From NCBI GenBank assembly GCA_020466095.1, contig CM035807.1, forward strand, positions 16,162,985-16,226,984: a stretch of DNA of 64,000 nucleotides, given 5' to 3'. Every line of letters begins with the position of its first letter. Position 1 is the stretch's first letter. The DNA is from Chlorops oryzae (taxonomy: Eukaryota; Arthropoda; Insecta; Diptera; Chloropidae). Below are positions 43,956 through 56,864 of the stretch, piece by piece. The translations under genes and the position numbers were made by a program. The notes below the pieces were generated by a model that saw nothing but the letters and a program-made list of their open reading frames with translations, did no database searches and was not told the origin of the DNA.

Positions 43956-45827
43956 AAAATCATCATAATTTACCTGGATGCATATGAAGTATGTATGTGA
44001 CAAAATTCTAGCTTCTGCTTCATATTTTGTCCTTTTGCAAGTTATGAAATATGCCAACAGACACAAGACCATAGCCATGACCATCTCAAAACCAAATATG
44101 AGTTACTTCAAATGCTTATTTCATACAGATGTCTCCTGTTTTCATGTGTTTGTCCAACAAAATTAATTAAAAACATTTCTCTTAATCAAAAATCCTTACA
44201 CAACATTTACACATAATTTTTGAAGAAAAGACACGGCAGTTTATCGTTGAAGTAAACTGAAAAGCAGCCAACTCCAGGTTCACAGCAAATGCAAATTTTC
44301 GTTTCGAAGGCCAGAACACATACATACATACGTTATCCTGAGTATCAGAAAAATGCCGCAAGCCATCATTGTAATTTTAAGTGTACATATTTAATATGTG
44401 ATGTTCTGTTGAAAAGGGAGACCTTTAAAGACTTTAATTAAAGACCTTTATGGGTCCCTCTTGCAATGTTCATCAATAAACGAATGTATGAATCCTTTGA
44501 ACTTGTGTAATTAGCCTGAACTCCTGTCCGGACCTTAGGTGATCGCTGTGCGTTGACGATTCCCAATATATATCGGTTCAATTGGCTCTGTTTTCTTTCT
44601 GAAGTTTGGCAAAGGGAATCCGGAGTCTTGAAGTGCGAAACCATCGGAATCGCGTAGGATTTCGTCTATATGAGGTTCATGTGCCTTCGAGTGAAAAAAA
44701 ATGGGATAAGAATAGTTTCGGGCGCACAAAAACGAGTCAGAAATAATTTTTTTATTTTTAAATTTTTTCTTTTTTATTCGAATAAACTCCATCTAGAGGC
44801 GGTGCCGTGAACTAGAGGGTAAATGCCGTCTGGTATTCGTCTTATAATTACTCTGAATCGTCTCTTATTCAGGGATGGCCAGGTTTGTCTAGCAACCCAG
44901 CAGGAGTCTTGTGTGACCAAGCGCTTGTTCGCTAGGTTGAGGTCTTCCCAAAAGGAACATTTTTTAATATATTTTTTTTTTATTCAATAACAAAATCGAT
45001 TTCTCGATTTATCTCAAAATCAGTTTCAGTGTGTTTTTGTTTCAAAGCTTGAGAAATGTTATGACCGCCCGGCTTATTGTAGATTTTCGTGCCTTTAGAG
45101 TTCTGGTCTTCATTTCCTGGAAGCTGTACATTTGACAGCGGTTTTGTTCATTTCAGCAGGTTGCTTTATTCGGGTTTTATTCCGACCCTCATAAATTCTA
45201 ATTATTCCTTTTCGTGCTCTATCATTTGTGAATGTTTTACATTCGAAGTCAATTAACACTCCTTCATTGCTATAAATTTTAAGGTAAATATTTGTACATT
45301 TAAGTCAATTAAGAAAGTATCCAAGACTTCAAAGTTGGTGCTCAAATTCTGTTTGTGACTTAATTTGCCTCAGTTTGTTAGCTTCAATGGAGTATTGTTA
45401 TAAAACTTGACTTGTTTAATTAATCATGAAATTCGTTTCTTCTAGTTAAAAATTCTTTAACTTGGCTTTTGAATTGATTTGAGAACAAAATCTTAGCTAA
45501 CCTTTGTTAATATACAGAAAAAAAGCATTAAGTAAGTGTATCAACATTTACTGTACATAATTTTGCTTGAATTGTTGTTATTGTTAAAATAAATGACAAT
45601 CGTCACAAAGAGAATATAAAATAGACGAATTAGTCGCTTTGCAGCCTCCAAGGAGAGCTGGTGTGTTTATTGCGTGGGCGTTTAGTTGCTGCCGTCGACA
45701 GGTAAAAACGAATGATATTTGAATATTTCAAGTTTTATAAACAATTGTTTCGACAATTTACATTTACGCAAGAAGTTAATACATGCAACTAAGTATGTTC
45801 CTGTTCTATTCCGTTAATTTGCAGCAG
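43956..45827. other. Intergenic, no recognised gene
   Basis: A minus-strand stretch at about 44435-44790 is fairly protein-like (HEPHIDEILRDSDGFALQDS) but has stops and no recognised family. GTAAAAACG at 45702 follows a CGACAG and could be a splice donor of an upstream exon. Nothing firmer. Confidence 0.35.
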
Positions 45828-46050
45828 TGATCGGCGCGCTAGCAACAATGTTGCGATAGCCACTCACACATATTGCTTGCACTCTTCATTTTTTCCTTCG
45901 CTTTTTTGTCAGTCACTCTCAAACTGTTGCTAAAGCAACACCGCGTGCGCATCGTATTTAAACAGAGAACACACATTAAAAAATTAATTTGTGTCTGTTA
46001 GTGTATTTAATCGCTTCTCTCACTCATGCACTCTCGCTTTAATATTGCCG
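45828..46050. mobile_element. Diverged hAT-type MITE
   Basis: CAGTGATCGGCGCGCTAGC and the following GCGATAGCCACTCACAC match, in reverse, the right end of the 261 bp MITE at 32306. The far end (about 46050) is degraded. Confidence 0.5.
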
Positions 46051-46163
46051 GCTACGCGAAGACAAGTCAATAAAACCTTTCAATTGAGCAGTGCTGTGAA
46101 GTGTGTAACAGTGAAAAACTAATTTCTTAATCACGCTCACAATTCGCCGGTCGCGTCAAAAAC

Positions 46164-46274
46164 ATGAAACTTAAATCAGTTGCTATCCAATTCAACGAGC
46201 GCGCCGCGAACAAAACCATAATTTACATCTTCCTACGTCTTCACCTCCATCCTCATCATCGACTGTACCGGTAA
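46164..46274 (+). CDS. Upstream open reading frame (36 codons)
   Basis: ATG at 46164 opens a 36-codon frame that stops 18 bases before the main ATG at 46293. It would reduce translation of the downstream frame if it lies in the same leader. There is no sign that the peptide itself matters. Confidence 0.3.
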   Translation: MKLKSVAIQFNERAANKTIIYIFLRLHLHPHHRLYR

Positions 46275-46292
46275 ACTTGCTGAAGGCAGCAA

Positions 46293-46382
46293 ATGGAGAT
46301 CAGCCGACGCACATATCGAAGAACAACAGCCAAGTCATGCCTTTTTCTTTCATTCTTGGGCGTAACATTAACCCTTGTTAAG
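46293..46382 (+). CDS. Probable first coding exon of a secreted or membrane protein
   Basis: ATG at 46293, preceded by an in-frame stop, opens 30 codons ending exactly at the strong donor AAG/GTAAGTG (46383). The encoded N-terminus has basic residues followed by the hydrophobic core CLFLSFLGVTLTLV, so a signal peptide or signal anchor is likely. GC-richer leader sequence lies before it (about 46080-46290). No following exon can be assigned with confidence in the next 17 kb. A protein-like frame at about 50730-50860 is the only candidate and is weak. Flies often have very long first introns, so the rest may lie beyond the window. Confidence 0.45.
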
Positions 46383-47942
46383 GTAAGTGATCCTTATATT
46401 ATAAATTTATAAAATAACCCCGTGGTGGCAAGATCAGTAACAAAGTCAAATTGATTTTTCTATCTAACCTTACAAAAACTTTCTACAAAGTGCTTCACAA
46501 ATGAGGCTGAGAGTATTCCCTTTATAGGTAGCTCTATATCAAACGTAAAAAATTCAATTTTAAGCTAATCAGAAATGCGACACAAGCAAGCATTTTTCTC
46601 ATCATTCCTATCATTCGAAAGCCATTGAACAACTGGTCTCAAACTGATTGCGTTCCCAAAAAATTTCAATTCTTTCAAAATAAAATGTTTCACAACTAAA
46701 TAGAACCTTCATTTTGATCAAAGCATTGAATCAAATTATGCAAATTGAATGATTGGATCGTGAATAAAACCCAAGCTTCAAACCATTTTAAGTTAGCTTT
46801 AAATTTTTAATGTTTTCGTCGCTTTCATGAATGCATTGGCATAGTCCTGTAAGCCGTAATGCGAGTGCGTTCAATTTGGCTTATCATATTTGAAAACTCA
46901 CCGCCAACAGTCATACTGCTGATTCTGTCGATCAATTTGAGATTTCACAACGGTGTGAACGGCATGAGGAGTGCCCATTTGTTTTCTCCAATTCCACATT
47001 GGATATAAAATGATGACAGTCGAAAGAACCATCGGCATTGGTGGCACCTTTGACGACAAACCCATTTGTAGTTGCGATAAAGTCAGCGGAAAGTGTTTGA
47101 AGAAAAACAAAAAAAAAATTGTTCAATAGTGAGCTAAAAATATGAAGAAAAGGCAACGTGAGAAAAACTTCTGTAAAGTCATTTACTATTCATTTTTCGG
47201 GACACTCCGCAGTGGCACGAAAACGAGCAGAAATCACATAAAAATGCAAAGAAGAGTGAAGCCATGCAAAGTGTTGCAAAGTATGTTGCAGCTTTTCTTA
47301 AAAAAAATTATATTTTCAACTACTTAAGAATGCATTCGATGGTTACGTCTCTTACACTCTAAAAAGCTATAAAGGATTTTAACGATTAAAGCTAAAAATG
47401 ATCAGAATTTTTATATTAAATAATAATGGTTTTTTAACCACAAGCTCTTTCGACAAAATATATAGGTACGGCCTCAATAATAAAATACATTTTTTTTTTT
47501 AAATTTCGTTTAAAATTTAAAGCCGAGATTTGAAGATTCAATATAGGGAATAATGCAGCTTTTAAAATGCCTGTAACTTTTCCCATCGAGAAATTTTCAT
47601 ATTAAATTTTGACAGTTCAATGACAAATTTCTCGCTTCCGAGGTTGATATATAGAGACTAATTTTATCACAATTTCAAATTAAAATCATGTTGTAAGAAT
47701 TTTTATTCCGAAGCCTTTATTTAATCCAAATCCTCTTATTATCGATTATTAAGTTAGAATTGCGAGAAAAGATGGATAAAAATGATTTTTTTTAGTTTAT
47801 TTCAATTTGTGTTCAATTGTAGCCACAAGAAAACCAACAAGGGTTCTTTATTCGTCGAAATTATTACCAAATAACAATCAGACCAGAGATCTGGCTGGAA
47901 TTTGATTTTGTGGTAAAAATAAAAATGATAAAAAAAAATTCC
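46383..47942. other. Intergenic or intron; no gene seen
   Basis: About 46643-46800 repeats 30613-30765. Otherwise nothing recognised. Confidence 0.4.
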
Positions 47943-47949
47943 AAAAAAA
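47943..47949 (-). terminator. Pol III terminator of tRNA-Val
   Basis: A run of seven A on the plus strand gives T7 in the transcript, four bases after the tRNA 3' end. Confidence 0.8.
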
Positions 47950-47953
47950 CGAA

Positions 47954-48026
47954 TGTTTCCGCCCGGGATCGAACCGGGGGCCTTCCGCGTGTTAGGCGGA
48001 TGTGATAACCACTACACCACGGAAAC
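47954..48026 (-). tRNA. tRNA-Val(AAC)
   Basis: 73 nt including the discriminator A. The acceptor stem GTTTCCG pairs with CGGAAAC. The D arm contains GTGTAGTGGTTATC. The anticodon stem TCCGC/GCGGA closes the loop CTAACAC, giving anticodon AAC. The T arm is CCCGGTTCGATCCCGGG. A and B boxes are intact and there is no intron. It closely follows the standard metazoan tRNA-Val(AAC), so it is very likely functional. It decodes GUU, and GUC/GUA by wobble after A34-to-inosine editing. Confidence 0.96.
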
Positions 48027-48838
48027 AGTTGAACGATGAAGTGTTAAAGAACACCTGGTCTAATTGGCATGAAGTGTTTGAATTCTTGCTTATTAATTGT
48101 ATCCAAAAAAGCAAAATAGGGAAATTTAACCATTCCACCTACATATTTTGCTTAAGTTTTACTTATTATTGTCCTAATTTCGACATTTAATTCCCTTGGG
48201 CCCATTTGCTACTGTTCTGGTTAAAATGTCATAATTTTCATAAAATTATTTTGTGTTTCGGAACGGATGCTTTAATCAGACCAGCCTTATACTCTTATGT
48301 ACGTACGGATGAGTAAGAAATTATCTGTTTGTATCTCCCTTTCTTTTGGTTTTCTTGAATTCTTTTAATTCATATGCCCAATTACGATATAAATTTCGTT
48401 ATTTTGACCTCCTGTCCACAGGTTTCGACCCATTTTGTTTTTTTTTAGCCAAATTGCCATATCAATGCTCTAACTTTAAAGACGAAATGCCTTAACCGTT
48501 ATGCCTTTTTATCACCGTTCAATCGATTTCTATTCTATGCCCCTCTATTCACGGACGTAATTTTTCCCTTTTTCGCTCAGGTCAACAACATTTTTTAACC
48601 TAATATAGGTAAGAATTTAGCTGTATTCGACCCATTTTGCTTGCTGGGCTATAAATGTAACAATTAGTCCAAATTCAAAAATAAACCCATAATATACTAT
48701 ATATATGGGCAATTCCACGAGACACTGTTCCACCCGTGACAGCCATTCAGAGCAAAAATTGTGTAATTTCAATGCTAATCGATTGTTTAAACCGTTTAAA
48801 AATTTCAAATCCTTGAGAATCACGTCCTTTTTTTCAAT
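48027..48838. other. Intergenic, no gene seen
   Basis: No recognised feature. Confidence 0.45.
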
Positions 48839-48850
48839 TATTATGCACTA

Positions 48851-49035
48851 GGTAGGTAGGTAGGTAGGTTGAAGTGGCTGCCACTTAGGCCGTTAATCGG
48901 CCTATTGTGATACCAAGGTGGTTTTCCAGTGCTAGGCTTGGAACATTACACTCCGTTTCGCCTGTACCGGGAATCGAACCTCGGACCCTGGGATCAAGAG
49001 CATAGCAAGCATCTCCCACGCTATCCTAGAGCCAC
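48851..49035 (-). mobile_element. tRNA-derived SINE, 185 bp, with TACC tail
   Basis: On the minus strand it starts at 49035 with an A-box-like TAGCGTGGGAGA, then a B box GGTTCGATTCC, a ~75 base body, and a tail of five ACCT/TACC units ending at 48851. It is flanked by the 12 bp target duplication TATTATGCACTA / TATTATGCGCTA (48839-48850 and 49036-49047, one mismatch), which fixes both ends. Confidence 0.88.
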
Positions 49036-49047
49036 TATTATGCGCTA

Positions 49048-50017
49048 AAACCTAACAAATGAGTGTCACGGGTGGGACCGTATTCATGGAATGGCCCATA
49101 TAACCCTGATTTTATTCCGTCACAAAAAAAATTGTTCATTCTACACAAAGAAACGTAGAAAATTGAGATAAATATGCCAGGAGCAATAATCACGACCTTC
49201 TCTCAATGACAGAAGTGAAAGTTGAAGTTGTCAATTGCAATGCGACAGAGACGGATTAGAAGAAAAAAAAAATATGTGTGATATGAATTTGTAAAAGGAA
49301 GGCAGTGCAGCAAATGTGAACTTGAGATTCTTCTTTCACAAAGGAATTAATGACCATACCTTCCTATATCTCCTTTTTCATTTTCTGCTTTAAGTTATGC
49401 CGCATTTTATTACTTTTCTTATTTCATTATGACATGTTGAAGGGAGAATCTCCCGGAGGCTAACTCGTTGGTTTCTTAGCAGTGTTGAATTAAAAATTCC
49501 ATAAAATGCATAAAAAAATTTTGAGTAGTAAACTGAATTGATAGAACTTGGTCGTATTCATATTTTAGCTGGCGCATACAATAGATAAAAACGTCAGCCT
49601 TTGTTGGCGCAATAATAAAAGTTGCTCTCTGCCTTCAAGTGAAAGTGATTTTAGGAACTACTGCTCTGCTGCTACCCCGGTGTTTCTGCTCAGACAGTTT
49701 ACATTGAAAACAGTAGTGCAACGCTATTTCTTTTGTCAAAATAACAAAAGTTTATGCTGCGAAATTTATGACAGGCGACGAAAAACGAATATGTTCACAT
49801 TCAAGGCAGTTAAAAATATATCTACAATATAAATATAGAAGTCTCTTTCGGCGTTCGGTTGCACCAAAATACAATGTAAGTGAACTTCTTTTCTCAATGT
49901 TCGATTTTGATTATTTTTGCATTATTTCGTCTAGTTTTTTTGCATAACAAAGATTTTTTGAAGCATTATTTGGTTCAACATTGTTGTTAGACATTTACTT
50001 TGGAGGAAAAAATTTGA
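49048..50017. other. Intergenic, no gene seen
   Basis: No recognised feature. Confidence 0.45.
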
Positions 50018-50025
50018 GTTACACA

Positions 50026-50202
50026 CAATAGCGGATTCACCTTATAGTCAACATGGGCATCTGAATAGGGCGGAAAATTTTCAGGGGCGGCAAATTCTGA
50101 TCGTCTATGCATTAATAACAGAAAAGGCAAAAGTTAGGCTGCTGTCTGAGGCGTCAACATCTCAACTGCCTGGGGGCGGAAAGTTGTCTTAATCTGCCTC
50201 TG
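50026..50202. mobile_element. hAT-type MITE, 177 bp
   Basis: The degenerate end CAATAGCGGATTCA is paired with TTAATCTGCCTCTG. The perfect 8 bp target duplication GTTACACA (50018-50025 and 50203-50210) confirms the limits. The inside has GGGCGGAAA-type repeats. Confidence 0.82.
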
Positions 50203-50210
50203 GTTACACA

Positions 50211-52869
50211 TTTATATTACATTTACGCAGATATTTATTCGTCATTTGATTTAATGGGCAGACAAAAACGTTGTTGATGAAATTTGAAACCGGTTGAAGA
50301 TATTTTGCTCCTTCTCTAAAAATAAACATAAATGATGAACATCGTGCGACGTTGGCTGTCATAAGTAAACAATTTTAGGATTTAATAACATAACATATGT
50401 ACATTGTGCATACATGTTTTAGCATTTCGAACACTAGTGGTCAAAAAGTGCATACGACATTTGGTCTCATAGGGGCTTTGTTTGTTTGTTTGATTTCCCC
50501 TACAGGTGTATTGTTCATCACCTTGCTTCCTAGAAGGCCATGCAAAATATAACGATACATTTCGAAATGTTAAGGAAAGGACTTATCCACTCTACTTGTA
50601 GGGACGCATAACCCTGCTTCTATAAAATATTTTGTTTGCCTTAGTGTTATGTGAAACGTGCTGAAAAGTAAAGAAAAAATGGTTAAGATGCACAGTTTTA
50701 AAGAAAAAATTTTTACCATATGATTTTTGTGCGGTTAGATCTTAAGCCTCTGTGCCGACTGTTTCGACTATTAATTCCATTAGACTCTTACGTATGGATG
50801 GACGGCCTCTGCGTCATTGGAGTCTCAACTTACGAAACGGGGGAGGCTCTGGGCTCAACTTCAAGCTGAGTTCGTGGATATTTGTGTCGTTTTTTCTGCT
50901 TCTGGCATCGTTTCAAATCGCTTTGAAGGAAAACTTTGGGATTCACACATCATGAAAAATAATTCGAATTAAGGTTTCATATTTGTTGATTTCTGCAATT
51001 AAGCTCATTTATGCGACAAGGCAATGAAACATTGAGTATTGAATATCAAATTTGGCCAAGCGTGATGGATAACCCACAATTTATTTCCGTCTGAAATAGA
51101 GAAGTTTCAGTTTGTCAAAGCATAGCGGCGTCAAATAAATTGAAAGATTGATATACTCGTATCTGAAATCAACCATAAAAAATGGAAAAACTTTTAACTA
51201 TCAGTAAGTTGTTAGTACAGGCTTGTGAATTTCGATAACCGCTGTAAACGCACGAAGAATCGATTTTATTGCAAAAGTTTTGATGTCTCAATCAGAGAAC
51301 TAATTTCCTTTATAATAGCAGTAACTCTTGAATGATGGTTTCCTTCTCAAGCATTCAAAGCACGATTTATCATGAGAATTTGGGTAGTAAATTTTTATCT
51401 TCATTTTGCTGGATCATAAAGTTGTTGAACTATTTAGAGCAGCAAGGTTAAAAGTCCGAAAAAATGCAGCATTTGGCTGAAAAAAATCTACTTTATTATC
51501 TCTTAGCTGAAGTCCTTTGAGTTTAAACTGATGACAAAAAAAATTGGGGTTCTTTATATACTATAGGTTCTATAGTATTGTATATATTTACTCTAAGATG
51601 TAATACATGTGGCTTTGGGAAATACAGGACTGTTTTAATGATATAAATATCCTATTCAAATGTCTCTTCAAGTGGAACAATGTGCCACAAGATCATTCTT
51701 ATTATGGGCTAGGATTCGGTTTGATTTTAAGAAGAATTTGAATAGCTCGTTGTATATCCTGAGACTATTTAAATTTCGATTTTGAAACAACATACGAAGA
51801 AGCTACAGTAATTTGTTAATTTTTTAAGATAATTAGCTGTTCTTTTCCCCAACTCAAATTATGATAATAAATAAACATCGTTGACTCATCCAATCAAAGC
51901 GGATCTAAAGCCACAAATCTGAATACTTTGAGCTTCACATGCAAAATTAACCTCAAGTGCTTTTCCTGTTTGAAGCCACAATTTTATTTGATATGGCTTC
52001 AATTAGCTTCCTCAAGTGTTCGTTACACATTACATGACATTACAAGTTACAATTAAGAAGCTTATTAGTCGTTCGACAACTCTCCTCGATGAGTGTATGT
52101 AGCACTCATATGTCCCAGCAGCGAAATGGTCAATGCATGCCAACGACATTGATTCTGGAACCTTCTACTACAAGGTAATGCAAATGTTTCCTAATGTAAT
52201 CAATTCTTAAATATCGAATACCTCATCAACTATCGTTCAATAAGCTCGACTCGACTTGACAACTCGACTTAAAATAATAAAAAAAACATTTCAATTTGGG
52301 TCAAATGCTCCATTCGCTGCTGGGGTATGTGCGATACATTACACATACGCACTGTTGTACGCATACAGATGGTTGTTCAACTTATGCAAAAGTTCTCAGA
52401 GCTACTTAATTGAGTTTTTTGTAAGAAACATGTGCATTAGTGAAACTTGCATAAAAAATACTTAATTAGTTTTTGAAAGTACCTACATAGTCAGTTTGCT
52501 GATAATCAAGAATATTTTCCTTAACTGCTCGTTGTGCTCCTTAGAACTTTTAAAAGGGATGAAAATAGATCTTGCAAAAAAAAAGTATATTAAAACGAAG
52601 GTAATTAAAGATGCAGTGCCCTTGAAGTACCGTCGCACAGCTCGATGATGTCTCTACGACTCGAGCCGAATGATGCTTTTCCATGGTGAAATTTTTAGCT
52701 TCTTCAACAGTAGCTGATGTGACTTGGGATGCTTATTGATTTGTTCAGATAAAGTCACTGTCATGCTAGGATGCGATGCGATTAGAGCAGCAATTATGTT
52801 TTTTTTTTTCAAAATTTACATTGATCTTATTTATCAGTCTCTCTAGAAACGTTCAGCAAAATTTTAAAA
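50211..52869. other. Intergenic or intron, no recognised gene
   Basis: A ~40-codon protein-like frame at about 50735-50855 lacks a family match. The rest is AT-rich. Confidence 0.35.
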
Positions 52870-53045
52870 TATTTATCATTATTCGTTAATTCGAACCTGT
52901 GCATAATTCGAACCGCATCTATCGATTCAAAGTCGAGCACGAGTTCATCTACAAAATTTCTTTATACATTCGACCCTCGTTAACTGATCTAAAAACTCGA
53001 TTAATTCGTTCAAAGTCCACTAGAGTTCGACATTAACGAGAGTCG
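52870..53045. mobile_element. Decayed pogo/Tigger-like MITE
   Basis: TTCGAACC, CGACCCTCGTTAACT and TTAACGAGAGTCGACTC repeat in both orientations, as in mariner/pogo-type MITE ends. There is no clean boundary. Confidence 0.4.
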
Positions 53046-53179
53046 ACTCTACGATAATTAACTCAAGATGTCATCATAATCACCTAAATGCCATCATTAC
53101 TTTCATATAAATCCGCTGATGGCTTGAAGTACCGTAATTTTAGCTTCTGTTCTCTACGACGAAAATGTTCAATAAATTT

Positions 53180-53440
53180 TATCTGAAGTAGGATTTTCAA
53201 GCTGTATCGTCGTACTCAAAAGAACACACACAATTAAGGACTAAATATGCCATGCTTTGTAAAAACCGTACATAAATTATCGTCCCAGGAAACAGTCCAG
53301 AATAATTTTAGCTTCACTTCTTGAAAATTGAAAAATTTTATTGAAGTGATTTTCAAGCGATCGTCTACTCAAAAGAAAAACACACAATTAAGGACTAAAA
53401 TATGCCCATGCTTTGTAAAAACCGTAATAAATTTGTGGCC
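53180..53440 (+). repeat. Indel-diverged tandem duplication, ~160 bp
   Basis: The block GATTTTCAAGC...ACTCAAAAGAA...CACACAATTAAGGACTAAA...TGCTTTGTAAAAACCGTA occurs at about 53190 and again at about 53350, differing mainly by single-base indels. Confidence 0.8.
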
Positions 53441-55590
53441 AAAAAAGAACATTCCAAATGAGTCCGAAGAGTTTGATCATCCAATCGAAGAAAATGGAAG
53501 AAAGTAAACCAAAAGTAAAGGAAGGAATTTTTAAAGAAATAAAACTTTATTAATATTTTGTAGCTGACGCACTGGATTTTTGCTGTCTTTCAACAATTTT
53601 TTCTGCTCACATTTCATGTATCGAATTCACAAGAATCTCTCATGATTGCACAAGACAGACACAAGAGGAAAAAATACTATGTGCTGGCATTCAACTTTCC
53701 AAAATCGCTTCTGACGTTAGCAATAATCTGTCAAATGGAATCGCTGCTGTTCGCTGTCTCTTGACACTGTCGACTGTCATTTATAAAAACTTCAATACTT
53801 CGCGGCAGTGTCATGTGGTTGCACTATTTTTCTTCAGATTTTCTGCATCTTGAGCCTTGGAACTTTCTTTGCAGTGAATAGATTGCTAAAAAGTTCAAAA
53901 ATCATATTTTCTTTGAGAGGCAATACTTCAACCGACTTTTCGATTCCCTTTCAGTATCGTTGGATAAAATTATTTGAGAATATAATTATATATCACACTT
54001 TGCAAAACTATTTCAAACATTTGCTTTTATCAAAAGTTAGGTCTTGAAAGAAACATAAATCAAACATACAGTGCAACACACAATATGTTGACAAAAATTT
54101 GACTGCCGTTTCTGAAAGTCCTGGGTGAGAATAGTCACCACCTGCACTTGATTTAGTTAGATTGTCTAAATTTATTTTTTTTTTATTTTTTATTTAAATT
54201 AATCTCAAATATTGTGGCCGAGAATTATTTTGCGCACTTACTTATGACTATATGTCGTAAGGCGTTCAATATTTCTCTTTCCAAATGATGATGCGGTTTT
54301 AGCCCTGGACTCAAAAAAAATAGTTTCAGTACTAATTAATCCAAAAAACGTTCATCTAGTGGTCATAAGTTGAAAACATCTCAAAAATGTTACTATTTTT
54401 TCCCCACTTTTTAACATTTTTGGCCTTTGCCAAGCTGGTAAGAATTTTCTGAAATTTTTCAATTCAATTTCAATTTAATCAATAACCAATTACCAAAAGG
54501 CATTCCTACTGCTAGCATAGAAACTCTTTCGTGAGGAATTCTTCTGATGGCGAAGAAAATATTGACTTTATAAAAATTCCTTACAAATAAATGGACCTTA
54601 TTCTCGGATATTAAGCGATGTTTTCTTCTGAAACACTCGAATTTTAATGTGTGTAAATGGTAAAAAGCGTAATAGCTCTGTTGTATTCTATTACTTCAGC
54701 TGTAGGCAGCATACTCACACTCTTATTGGAAAAATTAATAAATAGTCTATTGCTCGGAACATTTTACGAAGCTCTAATTGCATTTCATTACATTGATTTT
54801 CTTTTTTCGGCAACCAATTCAAATGCGTTCAAAATCTTCGAGTGGAGTATATTCGTGAGTACAGTGATCGAATAAAAAGCAGCATCAATATACAAGTACA
54901 CGCCTATGTACCACTTCATCGGTTCCCGATATGCAAATTGGTTTTCCAACTGAATAGAGTTGCCCATGAACGAAATTGAAATGCAGCGCATGCTAAAATA
55001 ATTTCGGCCAATACGTCATGTGAATGAGTGTGAAACGGTGCCAAATCTAACTACATACATACATACATACAAACAAGTATGTGTCTTAATAGGAAATGTT
55101 AAGCTTTCGAGCGTTGTCTGTTCATGAACAATTTATCATGATGATTATTTTGTTCCAATCCGCTTAGCCAACTTCGTGCCTTTCAGACTAGCTTTGCTTG
55201 CTTGCCGTCAATAATGGAGTTGCAATGGGAAAAGTTTTCTGCAATGATTTTGCAATATTCCAAACTCAATATTCGAAACTCAATTTCAAGAAAATTATGA
55301 AATCCTATTAGCTTCAATAGACTTTTTAAGTGATGAGCGTGCAAAAGCGAAATCCCCGGTTTTAACTTGTTCGTTTTCACAGTCTCGATAGACAGTTTAA
55401 CATAGGTGAGGTTTACGCATTTTTAGATCTAAAAGTACTCATGTCAGCTGGGGATAAATTTAAATGGGGTTTTGGAAGACTGTGAACTGCCTTACTATTT
55501 CGAATATCGAAACCTATTGAAAGAAAAGAAAGGAAAGCCAAACTTTGGCCAAAGAAATCTTATATCTCAGTTATCACTGCACCGATGAAA
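53441..55590. other. Intergenic or intron, no recognised gene
   Basis: A short CATA microsatellite is at about 55047-55068. Open frames at 53808 and 54657 show no motif. Confidence 0.4.
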
Positions 55591-55598
55591 CTCTTGAT

Positions 55599-56358
55599 CA
55601 TATAGGACTATAGGTCTAACTCTTCTTCTTCCTAATCCCTGCAATGTGTTAGAGCGACGCTGCTTCAATATAGGCATATAGCATGAGGAAAAGAGAAGCA
55701 CGCTATGGCAGCGAAATCTTTAGCTCTGCTGTGGTGAAATGCATTGCCACTTTTATTATTAATTTTTGGCGATTTTCGAGTACATTACATATAAAATATC
55801 TACCAAACTCATAAAATGCCATGAAAAGCTTGAAAAACATAAAACTAATCAAAGAAACTCAATGTCAAGGAGAAATAGATATTTTTTTTAGTCCTACCCT
55901 GTCTACATATCTTTTTGATCACACTGTTTCAGCAAAAATACTAAATTCTATGTACAATCAAATTCGTAGCCGTAGTCAAAAATGTATGTCAATTTATTAC
56001 AAAATGAACACATTCGTGCACATTGAGCAAAAGTATAATATATCGTAATACATTTAGTAAAGTTTAAACTATGAACTTTTCAAGCAATATAAAAAACAGA
56101 GCCGACGCCGTGTTTCTTTTATAATTTTCTTGCAAGTGGCATCATAGTGCCACTTTTTGTCTGCCCGTGTTGTTGTTGGTAGCTTTCTGGTGAATTTCTG
56201 GAAAGAGTTGAATTTCCTATTCCTGCTTAAGGTTTTTGTTGGTAGCTTTTTGGTGAATTTCTCGAAAGAGTTGAATTTCCTATACCTTCTTAATGGGGAA
56301 TTTCTTATTAGCGGCAGAGGCTTTTCGACGTCGACAGTTAGACCTACAGTCCTACATG
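55599..56358 (+). mobile_element. Intact 760 bp TIR element (CATATAGGACTATAGG family), copy e
   Basis: Left end CATATAGGACTATAGG, right end CCTACAGTCCTACATG (TIR about 23 bases, imperfect). The perfect 8 bp target duplication CTCTTGAT is at 55591-55598 and 56359-56366. Two ~60 bp direct repeats lie near the right end. Read on the minus strand they encode RKFNSFEKFTKKLPTKT-like units followed by KWHYDATCKKIIKE, possibly a remnant of the parent's coding sequence. The target size fits hAT or P-type transposases. Confidence 0.92.
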
Positions 56359-56799
56359 CTCTTGATGCGGAATATATTTTACTTATATTTCCACATAAAT
56401 GGTGAATTGCATGAAATTTGTTCCGGAAAACACGGGTAAATTCAAACAAGTGAAAATGTTATAGTCAGGCGAGTCTATCCATACAAAATCCGACTCACAT
56501 ATGTAAATAGCCAGACTCTTATTTTTGAACGGAGGTTTAAGAGAGAATTCTATGATTGTCGTGGAAAAGTTGTTTGATTTCACTGCTGGTGGCGCGAAAT
56601 TTCAATGCTTTTGATAATATTTCCCTTTCCACTCATTCTATCTAAATGTACAATGTATCAATACACCAAACTTAAATTTATCCAATAAGGACTTCGTATT
56701 TCATAAAATCTCTCTCCAAACTATATTTGAACTAACTACTTATATTATTTAGAAAAAGGGATTTCGATTCTGACCCCATGGGTAGTTTTCCCACATTTT
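56359..56799. other. Region between TIR element and TEP 3' end
   Basis: No gene recognised. Confidence 0.45.
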
Positions 56800-56805
56800 T
56801 TTATT
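56800..56805 (-). promoter_or_regulatory. Polyadenylation signal of the TEP gene
   Basis: AATAAA on the minus strand, about 60 bases after the stop codon at 56865-56867. Confidence 0.6.
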
Positions 56806-56864
56806 CTGATTCTTCTAACAATTAAATACTTACACAAATCAAATTCAACAAAAAACTCGTTTCT

